64,000 bases of DNA from Rummeliibacillus suwonensis (GCF_007896435.1 NZ_VCBL01000001.1:1946271-2010270), one strand, 5' to 3'; numbered from the stretch's first letter, positions 1-9,507 are shown. Translations and numbers: made by a program. The notes: a model not told the origin generated them from the sequence alone.

Positions 1-340
1 CAACATGAACATTAATATTCAGAAGTTTTTGTTCCACTCCAGACGGCGCTTTCCACGGGCTTGGCTTCAATCTCCTCGGGTCGACACGATGTTGACCCCG
101 AAGCCGTTGCCACAGGACGTGGCGAACTTAGGCTTTGTCCCTTAAAACGTTCCTGCGGGGCTTTCAGCTCAAGATTTTCCCGTAGGACTTTGAATAAGCC
201 TCCTTGAACTCACACCGCACGAAGGAAATGCGCATGCATTTTCGAGGAGTCGCCGTCTTCCGCTCCACAACTATCAAAATTAGTTATTCTTAAATGTTCG
301 TATTTTTTAAGAAGAAAATGATTTATGAAATTGATTCAAA
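1..340 (+). repeat. R1 dispersed repeat, long form (type I)
   Basis: GC-rich non-coding block in an AT-rich setting. It matches the reverse complement of 41263-41478 over the outer parts, including the AT-rich right end near 300-335. Relative to that compact copy it carries two extra modules: one at about 110-160 with GTTGCCACAGGACGTGGCG-like sequence, and one at about 195-252 ending in GCGCATGCATTTTCGAGGAG. Complementary arms near the ends (GACGGCG and CGCCGTC) can fold into a long hairpin. The left end may continue outside the window. Confidence 0.85.
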
Positions 341-510
341 TATCAAATAATTTTATCAGCGTTTTTTTAATTTCATCTTTATTGTTTCCGTTCAAAGTGA
401 CATCAAGATTTGCATAAATAATCATTAGCAAACTCTTTGCTTCATTTTCGTTTAATTAAGCAACATTTCCCTGGCATGTTCAATTTCTAGCATAAAAGCG
501 TTCCTTGACT
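336..510 (-). pseudogene. Decayed protein tail, possibly TetR-type regulator C-terminus
   Basis: On the minus strand a short frame from 493 reads into a stop after about 17 codons, and an adjacent frame then stays open for about 38 codons to a TGA at 336-338, ending in LIKLFDI. One indel would join the two. The helical, acidic tail resembles the C-terminus of TetR/AcrR-type regulators, but no DNA-binding domain is present, so the family assignment is weak. The fragment abuts the right end of the R1 repeat. Confidence 0.25.
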
Positions 511-740
511 AGTTTTTTAAACACGGCAAATATGACCTATAAACAATTGATTCCTGTAAATATATTTAACAAGTTTACATTATAATTTCTTTTAGGGAAT
601 ATAGAAATTCATTTAAACCTATCAACAGATTTTTGCAATGATTCTTTTCTTAATACACATATTCTGATGACGATATAAAAAAGCCAACATTTCATATTCT
701 GACTTCTTTACTATTAATTAAACACCAACTAAATCTCTAC

Positions 741-1082
741 TCATTCTAGAACTGAATAACCATTATTTGTTTTTTTAAAGAAGAACCCTGTTCCTTCTTC
801 TTGGGAAACAAACCCTTCTAAGGCTGATGAATTCTCTACCATTTTTTGTTCCTCTGCTGTTACAGTTGTTATAGAGTCTCTTTTGTTGAGATGATTATTT
901 TCTCGTTGATCTTGTTCCTCTTTTGTTACAATTTTATATTGGTCTCCATCATCCATGTTCGCTTGTTCTATAAATGCATTTTCTTTTGTCGATACATCGT
1001 TGCTTTGCAAGCCTTTTATAACCCCAATCGCTAATATAAGAACTCCCGCACTACCAACAATAAAAACTGATTTTCTTTTCAT
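741..1082 (-). CDS. Small membrane-anchored or secreted hypothetical protein
   Basis: 113 residues, family not recognised. A basic start (MKRKS) is followed by one hydrophobic segment at about residues 5-24, so it is probably a signal anchor or uncleaved signal peptide with the rest outside the cell. The exterior part is polar and rich in Glu, Gln and Asn, with no cysteines and no visible catalytic motif. A good ribosome site (AGGGAGG) precedes the ATG. Upstream on the minus strand lies the Nudix gene, separated by about 100 bp, so it is probably transcribed alone. Confidence 0.65.
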   Translation of the reverse strand: MKRKSVFIVGSAGVLILAIGVIKGLQSNDVSTKENAFIEQANMDDGDQYKIVTKEEQDQRENNHLNKRDSITTVTAEEQKMVENSSALEGFVSQEEGTGFFFKKTNNGYSVLE

Positions 1083-1189
1083 AAATACCTCCCTATTTTT
1101 ATATAAATTGTCATATCACACTAAATATGATACCATAACAAACCATATATGGAATTTTAAAATCATGTAATATACACTATTTCTATAAT

Positions 1190-1660
1190 TCAATAAGAAT
1201 ATTTATTCCTCAATTGTAGATTAACGATATTTATTGAATGAAAATTCCTGTCAATCAAATTATTCACTATTTGCTTTATCACGTTTGCATTACGTAACTC
1301 TTTATTATCAAAATTCAATATTTCAGATATCTCAACCCATCTACTATCTATAATCTCCTCTTCCTCAATATTTAATGTTCCAGCAGAGATTTCACCTGTG
1401 AAATGGAAAAGAATAACTTGATTACCTGTACTACTAATGAAATTATAAATACCAGTGGAATTTAAAAGTTCCACACTAAGTCCCGTTTCCTCCTTTACTT
1501 CCCTGCAAGCTGCCAAAAGAATGTCTTCGCCAAATTCAATTCTCCCACCAGGAAAGTTCCACTGATCCACTGCAATTGGTTTATTTTCTTTTATGATTAA
1601 AACTTCATCATTTTTAAAAATAGTTGCACTAACTACTAAAACAATCCCATTTTGAGTCAT
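1190..1660 (-). CDS. Nudix hydrolase
   Basis: 156 residues, single Nudix domain. The Nudix box lies at about residues 39-61: it begins GRIEFGED and ends with REVKEETGL, so the G-x5-E-x7-RE-x2-EE-x-G spacing is intact and the metal-binding glutamates are present. Family members cleave nucleoside diphosphates linked to another moiety; the box alone does not give the substrate. No extra domain or signal peptide is seen, so it should be cytosolic. The ATG has only a weak ribosome site (GGTGACGA). Confidence 0.9.
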   Translation of the reverse strand: MTQNGIVLVVSATIFKNDEVLIIKENKPIAVDQWNFPGGRIEFGEDILLAACREVKEETGLSVELLNSTGIYNFISSTGNQVILFHFTGEISAGTLNIEEEEIIDSRWVEISEILNFDNKELRNANVIKQIVNNLIDRNFHSINIVNLQLRNKYSY

Positions 1661-1778
1661 TCGTCACCGCATCCCTAATATTTAAAATTTTTCTTTTAAT
1701 AGTATCATTCAATCAAAAAGCATTTCAGACTCACCATAATAAGATTCCAATTGCACCTTATATCCCAATAACGACAAA

Positions 1779-1812
1779 AAGCCAACAAATTCCTGTTTGC
1801 TGGCTTAGTCTT
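1779..1812 (-). terminator. Intrinsic terminator
   Basis: Hairpin AGCCAACAAA / TGTTTGCTGGCT with a short loop. On the minus strand it is followed by a T run, so it ends transcription coming from the DUF445 gene and the remnant between them. Confidence 0.7.
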
Positions 1813-1848
1813 TTATTTATAGATAATAGATATAAAAATGCTTATCTT

Positions 1849-1973
1849 AATTAGTTATTCCATTTTCTACAATAGCTTTTTGGATAATAGCCTTAATAAA
1901 GGATCCTTTATTTTTTGTATAGGTTGGTCTGTCATACTTGTATTTAGATGCAAGTTCTTTTTTGAGCGCAATT
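1849..1973 (-). pseudogene. Short coding remnant downstream of the DUF445 gene
   Basis: A minus-strand frame of about 42 codons with no start codon of its own, directly behind the DUF445 stop. It encodes a basic helical stretch (IALKKELASKYKYD and then KAIIQKAIVENG) and ends with TAA at 1849, just before a hairpin terminator. It looks like the 3' end of a lost gene. Family not recognised. Confidence 0.3.
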
Positions 1974-3230
1974 CTATGCTAGTCTAACTAAAATTTGTAT
2001 CCCTGTTAGAAAAATTCCGATTATAAAACCACAAACCGCACCATTCACACGAATCCATTGTAAATCTTTACCTACATTATTTTCCATCATGTCGACTAAT
2101 GTTTCGGTATCCAATTTATCTAAATTCTCTTGAACAAGATTTCCGATTTTTGAATGATTATTTTCAACGAATTCTGCAATTTGTTTCCGCATCCATAAAT
2201 CAATGTTGTTTTGATCTTCTTGTATCATTTCTAGAAAACGATCCAGCAATGGCATCAAATAATGATCCATAAAATCACTGTCATCAACGAAATCTAATGT
2301 CTTTTGCTGCAACTGCTGTAGGCTCTCCGTTATGGTTTGATCAGGCTCCCATTTTGATAAGAGTTGATGCTTCCAATTTTCAACTCCCTCTATCAGCTGT
2401 TCATTCTCACCCATACCATGTATTTCTTTCCGAATATATGAGACTAAAGCTTGTCGATTCGGTTCTCCATCGATTTGTAAACTTTGTATAATATTTAACA
2501 ATAAATTTTGTACGATTTTTCCAATTCTCTCTTTGCTAAGTAAGCTTTGTATCGATTTTAGAGCAAATTGAAGCATACCATCGGCTTGAATATTATTGAG
2601 TAGATTCATGGAAACCGTTCCTAGTCGATGAACCGTTTGTTCTTGTCTTAACCAAGAGTCTGCTTTTTTCAAAAGATGATCCAAAACTTTCTCGTCAAAT
2701 TTCTCATTCAGTAATTGTGAGCTTATTAACTGAATAAGTTTTTTCATTTCAACATTAGAAAGAGTGGATATGATTTGTTTTTTAATGACTGGTGTGAGCC
2801 TTTCAACATCTATCCAATGAATCATTTTTTTGATTAGTCTAATCAGGCTTTTTCTAAAAGAAATCGTTTGCATCTGTACCTTTATAAAAGCAATCAGCTT
2901 TTCTGTAAAAGCAATGTGATTGATTTTTTCTTGGATGCTTTCTTTGGAAAGCCAATCATTTTTTAGCATGGAAACAAGTGCGTTGGTGATTCTCTTGCGA
3001 TTATTAGGTATTAAAGCTGTACGGGGGATCGGTAACCCGAGCGGATGGCGAAATAATGCAGTAACAGCAAACCAATCTGCTAATCCACCTACTAATCCCG
3101 CTTCAAAACCTCCATGCAACAACTCACCCCATACCGGGCCTTCAAACCAAATGGTGATCAAATAACCCAAGCCCATTATTATTAGTGAATAGCTAGCAAT
3201 TTTTTTTGATTCTTTTGTTCTAGTTGACAT
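1974..3230 (-). CDS. DUF445 family membrane protein
   Basis: 418 residues, matching the recalled features of DUF445 (B. subtilis YheB-like) proteins. A hydrophobic N-terminal segment at about residues 12-45 contains the glycine-rich stretch GGFEAGLVGGLADWFAVTALF typical of the family start. A long helical, charged middle follows, and a second membrane segment closes the protein at about residues 395-416. This gives two membrane anchors around a large soluble domain. The molecular function is unknown. ATG with ribosome site GAGGG. The gene stands alone, with a terminator about 165 bp downstream. Confidence 0.85.
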   Translation of the reverse strand: MSTRTKESKKIASYSLIIMGLGYLITIWFEGPVWGELLHGGFEAGLVGGLADWFAVTALFRHPLGLPIPRTALIPNNRKRITNALVSMLKNDWLSKESIQEKINHIAFTEKLIAFIKVQMQTISFRKSLIRLIKKMIHWIDVERLTPVIKKQIISTLSNVEMKKLIQLISSQLLNEKFDEKVLDHLLKKADSWLRQEQTVHRLGTVSMNLLNNIQADGMLQFALKSIQSLLSKERIGKIVQNLLLNIIQSLQIDGEPNRQALVSYIRKEIHGMGENEQLIEGVENWKHQLLSKWEPDQTITESLQQLQQKTLDFVDDSDFMDHYLMPLLDRFLEMIQEDQNNIDLWMRKQIAEFVENNHSKIGNLVQENLDKLDTETLVDMMENNVGKDLQWIRVNGAVCGFIIGIFLTGIQILVRLA

Positions 3231-3974
3231 GATATTCCCTCTATCCTCAAGTAAAATACAACATGTAATTTAATCAAATCTGTTATATATTTTAGTTCAT
3301 CTAAAACAGCATACAGCATATACGACTTCTTGTAAATTGTTGTACTTAGGGGCTTTTTCACGTACTTTGTCGAATCCACTTCTATTTCCTAACTAGACAC
3401 TATTACATCAAACACTATAATTTTCTGTTAGGGCAGTAGCTCGATGATTCTCTGTGTTATCCAGCATACATTGTTCTTGTATTTCAAATAAATTTTTCAA
3501 CTGCTACTTAATGATTGATCACACTAGGAGCTTTGTATGATGCACTGAAAATGAAAAGACATCTCTCACCAGATTGTGATAAAAACTTGTGGGTTTATAG
3601 TTTTTTATCAATAGAAAGGGAATATTGCCTTTTTTCAGTGACCTCGTACAATTCAGATATCATCTTAAGTTTACATAGAATTTTTTAAATTGCCCTTTAC
3701 AACAGGGATGCTTTATAATGGATAAAAAAGGAATTTGATTACTTGATTTTTTGATCAATAGAAAGCAACGCTTCTCATAGTGGAGATTTTCTACTTTTGT
3801 TATTTGAACTAGTCCGTGCTTTACAGGCAGTTGATCCCACACTTTACTGGTTGCTTACGTCTTAAAGTGCCATTCATGCTACCCGTTAATATGAGATAGA
3901 TTTTATTTCATTTTTCTCTACATGGCACTTAACTTTCGTATTATATTTAACAGCTAAACAGGAGGGAATTCCCG
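3231..3974. other. Gene-free spacer with decayed R2-like sequence
   Basis: About 740 bp with no credible gene; the open frames here lack ribosome sites and recognisable content. Around 3805-3865 the text (CTTTACAGGCAGTTGATCC and what follows) resembles the ACGGGCAGTTG part of the R2 repeat, and similar decayed pieces occur at 31285 and 40120. The promoter and ribosome site of the next gene lie at the right edge. Confidence 0.45.
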
Positions 3975-4472
3975 TTGTTAATTAGGAAAATTGAATTAAA
4001 TGATTCAGAAAACTTTCTTAAAATGTGTAAAAGCTTAGATAATGAAACATCTTTTATGATGTATGAACCAAAAGAAAGAGAGACTACGCTTGAAGATCAA
4101 ACGACATACATAAAAAATTTACTAGATGAAGATTATTCTTTACTATTGGTTTGTAAAGTTAATGGTAAGATTGTCGGTTACATAAGTGCCACAAGGGAAA
4201 AACTTAACAGAATTCGTCATAGCGCCTATATTGTAATTGGTATTTTACAAGAATATACTGGTCAAGGAATTGGAACAAGGTTGTTTCAAAAAATGGAAAA
4301 TTGGGCTATTTCAAAACATATAAAAAGACTTGAACTAACAGTCATGTGCCATAATACTGCTGCAATCAGATTATATAAAAAAATGGGTTTTCAAATAGAG
4401 GGTACCAAAAACCATTCCATGATTATTGATCATATGTTTATTGATGAATACTACATGGCGAAATTATTGTAA
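3975..4472 (+). CDS. GNAT family N-acetyltransferase
   Basis: 165 residues with a single GNAT fold. The acetyl-CoA loop is visible as QEYTGQGIGTRLF at about residues 94-106 (Q-x2-G-x-G/A pattern). The following helix ends in LTVMCHNTAAIRLYKKMGF, the usual motif B region. The acceptor substrate cannot be read from the sequence. The start is TTG at 3975, nine bases after a perfect AGGAGG at 3960-3965. The next gene starts 27 bp downstream on the same strand, so the two may be cotranscribed. Confidence 0.88.
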   Translation: MLIRKIELNDSENFLKMCKSLDNETSFMMYEPKERETTLEDQTTYIKNLLDEDYSLLLVCKVNGKIVGYISATREKLNRIRHSAYIVIGILQEYTGQGIGTRLFQKMENWAISKHIKRLELTVMCHNTAAIRLYKKMGFQIEGTKNHSMIIDHMFIDEYYMAKLL

Positions 4473-4499
4473 ATAGTCTACAAAAAGGGAGACATATTT

Positions 4500-4682
4500 A
4501 TGAATAAACAACTTATTTTTACTGTAATTTCCGCTATTATGTTCACTGTTCTTGTGTTCATGTATTTTACCGGCTATTGGACAGCAGACAAAAAAATACA
4601 AATCATTTTTTTCCTTAGTATGGTATTCTCCATTTACAGTGCCGGTATTGAAAGTGGTAAAATTCTGAAAAACAAGACATGA
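4500..4682 (+). CDS. Two-pass small membrane protein
   Basis: 60 residues. Two hydrophobic stretches at about residues 4-24 and 33-50 are separated by a short polar turn (TADKKIQ), predicting a small helical-hairpin membrane protein with a basic C-terminal tail. A GGGAG ribosome site precedes the ATG. It follows the GNAT gene closely. Family not recognised. Confidence 0.65.
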   Translation: MNKQLIFTVISAIMFTVLVFMYFTGYWTADKKIQIIFFLSMVFSIYSAGIESGKILKNKT

Positions 4683-5072
4683 TTATTTTTTTATTTTGCA
4701 CCCACCAATAGTTAAAAAATCATTAAATACATCAAGGCATACTATTTTGGATTTTTCAATTTCTCTCGTTTCATGAGGTTATACCTGATTTATACCTTTT
4801 AAATTCTACGGTTTTAGTGGTTCTCTAATAACGAACTAATCTAGAAATCTGGAAAAGATATGAATTGCGTGATAAAGACGAAGGATCGTAAAGTTAATTA
4901 ATAAAAATGTAAATGATGATAAAAAACAAAATGAGGATTTTAGCACTTATGCATTCTAGTCATCTACAGTTTGTGGCAAACATATAGGCACACCCCAATA
5001 GGATGCGTCTATTTATTTCAACAATAGGAAGGGCATGTTCAACAGGAAATCATTCTTAAATCACACAAACAT
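4683..5072. other. Gene-free spacer
   Basis: About 390 bp of AT-rich sequence between convergent genes. I see no gene, no clear terminator and no copy of the repeats found elsewhere. Confidence 0.5.
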
Positions 5073-5360
5073 TCAAATTGTTTCTTTAAATTTAAAATTA
5101 TATTTCTTATTTACCTTATGGGCGATTATACCAAGGAACTCTTGAACAGTCATATGTTCTACCTTTTGAGTATACCAGGCAAGCTTTTTTCCCTTATCTT
5201 CTCTGTTATAATTCACTTTGGAAGGTATAAAAGTCTTATTTTTATAGGTATAATCAAATTTAATATACAGTTTGCTTTCTTTCGGACATTCCAGTATTAC
5301 TTCATAAACTGGATTTTTCAATTCTGGTTGGAATTTAACTTTTCTTATTTTAGTTAGCAT
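5073..5360 (-). CDS. Small hypothetical protein
   Basis: 95 residues, soluble and basic, family not recognised. Alternating beta-type sequence (VYEVILECPKESKLYIKFDYTY) is followed by a helical C-terminal part. No signal peptide, membrane segment or metal-binding cluster is visible. The ribosome site is excellent (GAGGAGGATATTC before the ATG), which is the main argument that the frame is real. It stands alone between a convergent small gene and thrS. Confidence 0.65.
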   Translation of the reverse strand: MLTKIRKVKFQPELKNPVYEVILECPKESKLYIKFDYTYKNKTFIPSKVNYNREDKGKKLAWYTQKVEHMTVQEFLGIIAHKVNKKYNFKFKETI

Positions 5361-5542
5361 GAATATCCTCCTCGTATTTTAGTAGTATGAGCTAAATAAT
5401 AATGATTACTATACCATTATACCATAAATACATGATTGGTCAGGTTATGGCCTTATCTAAGGTATTGAAAAACAAAAATAACACTAGTTCTATGAAACAC
5501 GTTTGCCACTTATCAGGCTACGACCATTCCATTTACAACATC

Positions 5543-5570
5543 AAAAGCCAACTGATGACAGCTGGCTTTA
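5543..5570 (-). terminator. Probable thrS terminator
   Basis: Hairpin AGCCAACTGA / CAGCTGGCT about 120 bp past the thrS stop, followed on the minus strand by TTTT. Confidence 0.6.
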
Positions 5571-5690
5571 TTTCCTTTTGATTAACTAAAGCACCTCCAT
5601 CGCTAACCCAAGCTGAAATTACTAAGGTAATTAATTTCTAATGCGTTTAGTTTTATAAAAAATAGAAAGTGACTTCTTTTATTTTATAAG

Positions 5691-7604
5691 TTAGCGTATG
5701 GGTAAGATCTTTTCTGCAATTTCTTTTAGTATTCTATTTAAAAATTCTTCTAATGATATTGTTTTCTGCTCCTCCAGTTTATATTCTCTAACTGTAACAG
5801 TTTGTTCTCTTTCCTCTTGGTCTCCTACTACAAGCAAGTAAGGAATTTTCTTAATTTGTGCATCACGAATTTTCTTTCCAAGTTTTTCATTACGACAATC
5901 AATTGAAACACGTACACCTGCTTTTTGCAATTGAACGTAGATTTTTTCCGCGTATTCATTATGCACTTCAGAAACACCCACAATTTCAACTTGCTTCGGT
6001 GCTAACCAGAGAGGGAACGCTCCGCCAAAATGTTCGATCAAAATCCCTAAGAAGCGATCAATTGATCCAAAAACAGCTCGATGAATGACAACAGGTCTTA
6101 CTTTTTCGTTTTCTTCATTTATATATGTTAAATCGAACTTTTCAGGTAACTGGAAATCAAGTTGTACTGTTCCGCATTGATGGCTTCGTTTGATAATATG
6201 AATATCAATTTTTGGTCCATAAAAGGCACCATCACCCGCATTAATTTTGTAATTATAACCTAAATTAATTAGCACGTTTTCAAGAGCTCGTTCTGCCTGA
6301 TTCCACAAGGTTAAATCACCCATGTAATCATCTGGCCGAGTGGACAACTCAATTTCATAATCAAAGCCAAATACTTGATAAACGTGTTCAATGATTTTCA
6401 AGGCTAGTGTAATTTCATCCTCTATCTGTTCAGGTGTCACAAAAATATGTGCATCATCCTGACAAAATGTTCGGACACGTAATAACCCATTCAATGCCCC
6501 GCTAAATTCATGACGGTGAACTTGGCCAAACTCCGCTATGCGAATGGGTAAATCACGATAAGAATGCAAATCATTTTTATAAATAAGCATATGACCTGGA
6601 CAATTCATCGGTTTGAGTGCAAATTTCTGTTCATCCACCTGAGTAAAATACATGTTTTCTTTATAATGCTGCCAATGTCCAGACTGTTCCCATAGACGCT
6701 GATTCATCATAAGAGGTGTTCGGACTTCCCTATAATCATTCACTGTCTGTATGTTACGTAGGAATAATTCCAGTTCATTCCGAATGATTTGCCCATTTGC
6801 TAAATAAAACGGCATGCCTGGAGCTTCCTCTGAAAACATAAATAATTCAAGCTCTTTGCCTAATTTACGATGATTTCGTCTTTCAGCTTCTTCAACAAAT
6901 TTGAAATAATTCTGCATATCCTCTTTATGAGCAAATGCAATACCATCAATTCGTTGTAACATTTGATTGTTACTATTTCCTCGCCAATAAGCACCGGAAA
7001 TATTCTGCAATTTAAAATGTTGTAGTTTATTTGTCGATGGTACATGGGGCCCTCTACATAAATCATAAAATTCGCCTTGCTCATAAACTGTTATCAACTC
7101 ATCTGATGGAATGGCTGCTAACAATTCTAGTTTCAATGGATCATGCTTAAAAAGATGCTTCGCTTCTTCTCTTGTTACTTCTTTTCGATGGATTGTTAGA
7201 TTTTCACTGACAATTTTTTTCATTTCCTTTTCGATGAGGATTAAATCTTCTGGCACTAATGGATGTGCCATCTCTATATCATAGTAAAATCCATTTTCTA
7301 TAACGGGACCTACTCCAAAATGAGCATCTGGATATAAACGTTTGACAGCCTGCGCTAATAAGTGTGCTGTAGAATGGCGAATTACTTCTAATCCTTTTAC
7401 TGAATATGCATCATAAATGGTAATTTGGGCGTCGGTTAGAATAGGTCTCGTCAAATCATAGGTGGTTTCATTTACACTTCCAGCAATGGCTTTTTTCGCT
7501 AAACTTCGACTAATTGTTTTAGCAATATCGGTTAGCGTTATCCCTTTCGCAAACTGTACTTGTTTGCCATCTTGAAATTGAATTGACACTTGTTGATTTG
7601 GCAT
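5691..7604 (-). CDS. thrS: Threonyl-tRNA synthetase
   Basis: 637 residues, full length for the bacterial class II enzyme that charges tRNA-Thr. Domains in order: N-terminal TGS (about 1-65), editing domain with the HSTAHLLAQAV histidine motif near residue 77, class II catalytic core (about 245-535) and the anticodon-binding domain (about 540-637). The three expected zinc ligands are visible in MNCPGHM, VHRHEFSG and VVIHRAVFG. Expression should be under T-box control from the leader directly upstream. B. subtilis has two such genes, thrS and thrZ; this could be either lineage, and the single T-box favours thrS. It stands alone with its own terminator. Confidence 0.95.
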   Translation of the reverse strand: MPNQQVSIQFQDGKQVQFAKGITLTDIAKTISRSLAKKAIAGSVNETTYDLTRPILTDAQITIYDAYSVKGLEVIRHSTAHLLAQAVKRLYPDAHFGVGPVIENGFYYDIEMAHPLVPEDLILIEKEMKKIVSENLTIHRKEVTREEAKHLFKHDPLKLELLAAIPSDELITVYEQGEFYDLCRGPHVPSTNKLQHFKLQNISGAYWRGNSNNQMLQRIDGIAFAHKEDMQNYFKFVEEAERRNHRKLGKELELFMFSEEAPGMPFYLANGQIIRNELELFLRNIQTVNDYREVRTPLMMNQRLWEQSGHWQHYKENMYFTQVDEQKFALKPMNCPGHMLIYKNDLHSYRDLPIRIAEFGQVHRHEFSGALNGLLRVRTFCQDDAHIFVTPEQIEDEITLALKIIEHVYQVFGFDYEIELSTRPDDYMGDLTLWNQAERALENVLINLGYNYKINAGDGAFYGPKIDIHIIKRSHQCGTVQLDFQLPEKFDLTYINEENEKVRPVVIHRAVFGSIDRFLGILIEHFGGAFPLWLAPKQVEIVGVSEVHNEYAEKIYVQLQKAGVRVSIDCRNEKLGKKIRDAQIKKIPYLLVVGDQEEREQTVTVREYKLEEQKTISLEEFLNRILKEIAEKILPIR

Positions 7605-7640
7605 TATAACACTCCTTTTCTATTTTGTTGCCATTAAGGC

Positions 7641-7900
7641 AAAATAAAAAACACATGCTAGTCCGACAAGGGACGAGCGTGTGTTGATTACCCGTGGTTC
7701 CACCCAAATTCCTACTAATACAAAATCATGCATCCGTAGCTCATTGAATGCAGATAACGCCTGCAAACGTTGCTAGTTTCCTAGCACAGCTCCAAGGTAG
7801 TAAATCATTTCGTCCAATTAGGAAACTTTCAGCCGGTGATTTCCTTCTCTTTCAATTTTCTCTAAAATGATTCGTGTCCTCTTCTTCGCTTTTTAAATTG
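7641..7900 (-). promoter_or_regulatory. T-box leader of thrS (threonine-specific)
   Basis: The T-box core TGGGTGGAACCACG is at 7693-7706 (minus strand). It is followed by a terminator hairpin (ACACACGCTCGTCCC / GGACTAGCATGTGT) at 7651-7684 and a T run at 7641-7650. An AGAGAA motif near 7855 fits the stem I distal region. An ACC triplet at 7796-7798 in the expected specifier region matches a threonine codon, consistent with the gene. Uncharged tRNA-Thr would stabilise the antiterminator. Confidence 0.92.
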
Positions 7901-7912
7901 AAATTAGTATTA

Positions 7913-7942
7913 AATCTAAAGCATCCTACAAAATTTGTCAAT
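7913..7942 (-). promoter_or_regulatory. Probable sigma-A promoter of the thrS leader
   Basis: A perfect TTGACA (7937-7942, read on the minus strand) is followed after 18 bases by TAGATT as -10. It sits just upstream of the T-box stem I, as expected for its start point. Confidence 0.6.
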
Positions 7943-8008
7943 GCTAAAAATATTCAAAAAGTGATTTTAGTAAATAATTTACAATAACTGCTCATATATC
8001 AGCTGAGA

Positions 8009-8362
8009 CTATTCACAGTCATCTTTAATCATTGTAAAACCATTTTCATCATCATTTTCAACTACGTGTTTAAGAATTGACAATTTATTATCCCAAAATC
8101 GTTCATAATAGGAAAGCCATTGTTTGACTTCTATTAATGTTTCCGGCTGTAATTGATAAATTTTTTCTCTACCCACTTTTTCCCCACGTACCAATTTCGC
8201 TTCTGAAAGTATATGAAGATGTTTAGCAACAGCTGTCCTGCTAATAGGAAAATGAGATGTAATTTCTGAGATAGGTAATTCCTTATCAGCAAGCAGTCGA
8301 AGTACCTCTCTCCTAGTAGGATCGGCAATAGCTTGAAACACATCATGTTTTGCGGCTGTCAA
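8009..8362 (-). CDS. ArsR-family winged-helix transcriptional regulator
   Basis: 117 residues. The N-terminal 80 form an ArsR-type winged helix: DPTRREVLRLLADKELPISEI followed by the recognition helix region SRTAVAKHLHIL and the wing GREKIYQL. No CxC metal site is seen, so it is closer to the SdpR / AHSA1-partner type than to metal sensors. The start is a TTG immediately after the TAA of the upstream AHSA1 gene, in the same reading frame. Such pairs usually regulate their own AHSA1 partner. Confidence 0.88.
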   Translation of the reverse strand: MTAAKHDVFQAIADPTRREVLRLLADKELPISEITSHFPISRTAVAKHLHILSEAKLVRGEKVGREKIYQLQPETLIEVKQWLSYYERFWDNKLSILKHVVENDDENGFTMIKDDCE

Positions 8363-8782
8363 TTATTCTTCAACAACCTTTCGAAGTCGCTCACTAACAA
8401 TGCCATCCCATCCATTGTCCATTCTGTCACGCACAACTGAACTTTTCTCATTTGCTTTTGGAAGAACAGTATCAGGAGATTTCCACCCACTATGAATAAG
8501 TGTAAACTCCGTTTTGTCATCTAATGCTTTTAAAAGAAATGTAACGATCCATCCATCTGTATCCCATGAAAAAGAAATTTTATTTGGTTCATCAACCTCT
8601 ATTACTTCACACGGAGATGGTCCAAATGGAGATTGAATATGGAATTTATGTCCCACTTTAGGTTCAAAATCATTTGGCATAAACCATAGCGCAATACCTT
8701 CCGAAGTTGATACGGTATTCCATACTTTTTGTATTGAAGCCTCTAAAACAACGGTTTTTTTTATATCTTGTAATACTTCCAA
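8363..8782 (-). CDS. SRPBCC / AHSA1 domain protein
   Basis: 139 residues covering one START-like AHSA1 fold: beta strand [18 protein letters not shown], then [14 protein letters not shown], a central sheet and a long C-terminal helix with [12 protein letters not shown]. The family binds hydrophobic ligands or acts in stress responses; the ligand here is unknown. The start is TTG at 8780-8782 with AAAGGAG eight bases upstream. It is the first gene of a two-gene unit with the ArsR regulator; the reverse order is more common. Confidence 0.85.
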   Translation of the reverse strand: MEVLQDIKKTVVLEASIQKVWNTVSTSEGIALWFMPNDFEPKVGHKFHIQSPFGPSPCEVIEVDEPNKISFSWDTDGWIVTFLLKALDDKTEFTLIHSGWKSPDTVLPKANEKSSVVRDRMDNGWDGIVSERLRKVVEE

Positions 8783-9031
8783 ATCGTATTCTCCTTTTAT
8801 AAACTATAAAATGAAACCATATAGTTTTATTTATTCGAAATTATACCACCTTTTGGTTTCGTGTTCAATACTGAACCTTCTCTATTTCTCGTTATTAAAT
8901 AACTGCTATTTAACTAATGTACATACCAATTTATCTTATAACGGGCTATCCATCAGGAGTTATGACATTAGATTGCGAAATAAAAAACAACTGATTTTAT
9001 TAAGGTAAAGCAAGTAACAAAGAGCAAATTT

Positions 9032-9355
9032 TTATGGAGACAAATGTTTATAATCTACTATTTCAATCTTGAACCAATGATTACATTCCAACTTATTTAA
9101 CTTGTCACTATCACAAGATGGGAATATTCTTACTTTAACTAGATCTTCTTTATAATCACCAAAATTTCTAGAAGGAATTTCAATTTTTACAGAAACATCA
9201 TAAGAATGATTACTATTGTAAGTGATACCAACAATTCTTTTCCATTCCCAGTCGAAAAAAGTATCTTGTCTATATTCCTTTATTACTCTTTGATCAATAG
9301 TCGAGAATACAATGTCTGAAATAATATCTTCTGTTGTCATTATTTTTCCAATCAT
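9032..9355 (-). CDS. Hypothetical protein
   Basis: 107 residues, soluble and acidic, mostly predicted beta strand (KRIVGITYNSNHSYDVSVKIEI and KVRIFPSC). No family recognised and no signal peptide. The first ATG at 9355 has a weak AGAAGA site; a second ATG at 9340 is also possible. Its 5' end overlaps the start of an opposite-strand small membrane protein gene by 44 bp (29 bp with the second start), so one of the two starts may be annotated too long. Confidence 0.5.
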   Translation of the reverse strand: MIGKIMTTEDIISDIVFSTIDQRVIKEYRQDTFFDWEWKRIVGITYNSNHSYDVSVKIEIPSRNFGDYKEDLVKVRIFPSCDSDKLNKLECNHWFKIEIVDYKHLSP

Positions 9356-9485
9356 AACAATCTTCTTTTACATAGCTCCTGTTGTATTCGTCATTTGGTT
9401 TCTCATTAAATTTCTTAAAATTCAACAAGAAAAGAATGAAATTTTAAAATCTATAGCTGAGAAGATAGATAAGAAAGATGAGTAG
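9312..9485 (+). CDS. Small single-pass membrane protein (DUF4083-like)
   Basis: 57 residues. A long hydrophobic segment at about residues 4-34 (VVIIFPIITIFFYIAPVVF and on) is followed by a charged helical tail (QQEKNEILKSIAEKIDKKDE). The layout fits the recalled DUF4083 family of Bacillales. The ribosome site is poor, but a textbook terminator starts at the stop codon, which strongly supports a transcription unit ending here. Confidence 0.6.
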   Translation: MSEIISSVVIIFPIITIFFYIAPVVFVIWFLIKFLKIQQEKNEILKSIAEKIDKKDE

Positions 9486-9507
9486 GCAGGGAAACCTGTC
9501 TTTTTTT
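9485..9507 (+). terminator. Intrinsic terminator
   Basis: GGCAGG-GAAA-CCTGTC stem-loop followed by seven T residues, directly at the stop of the small membrane protein gene. Confidence 0.85.

Noticed and set aside
3660-3842. 60-codon minus-strand frame in the 3.2-4.0 kb spacer
   Set aside because: No ribosome site, and part of it overlaps decayed R2-like sequence.
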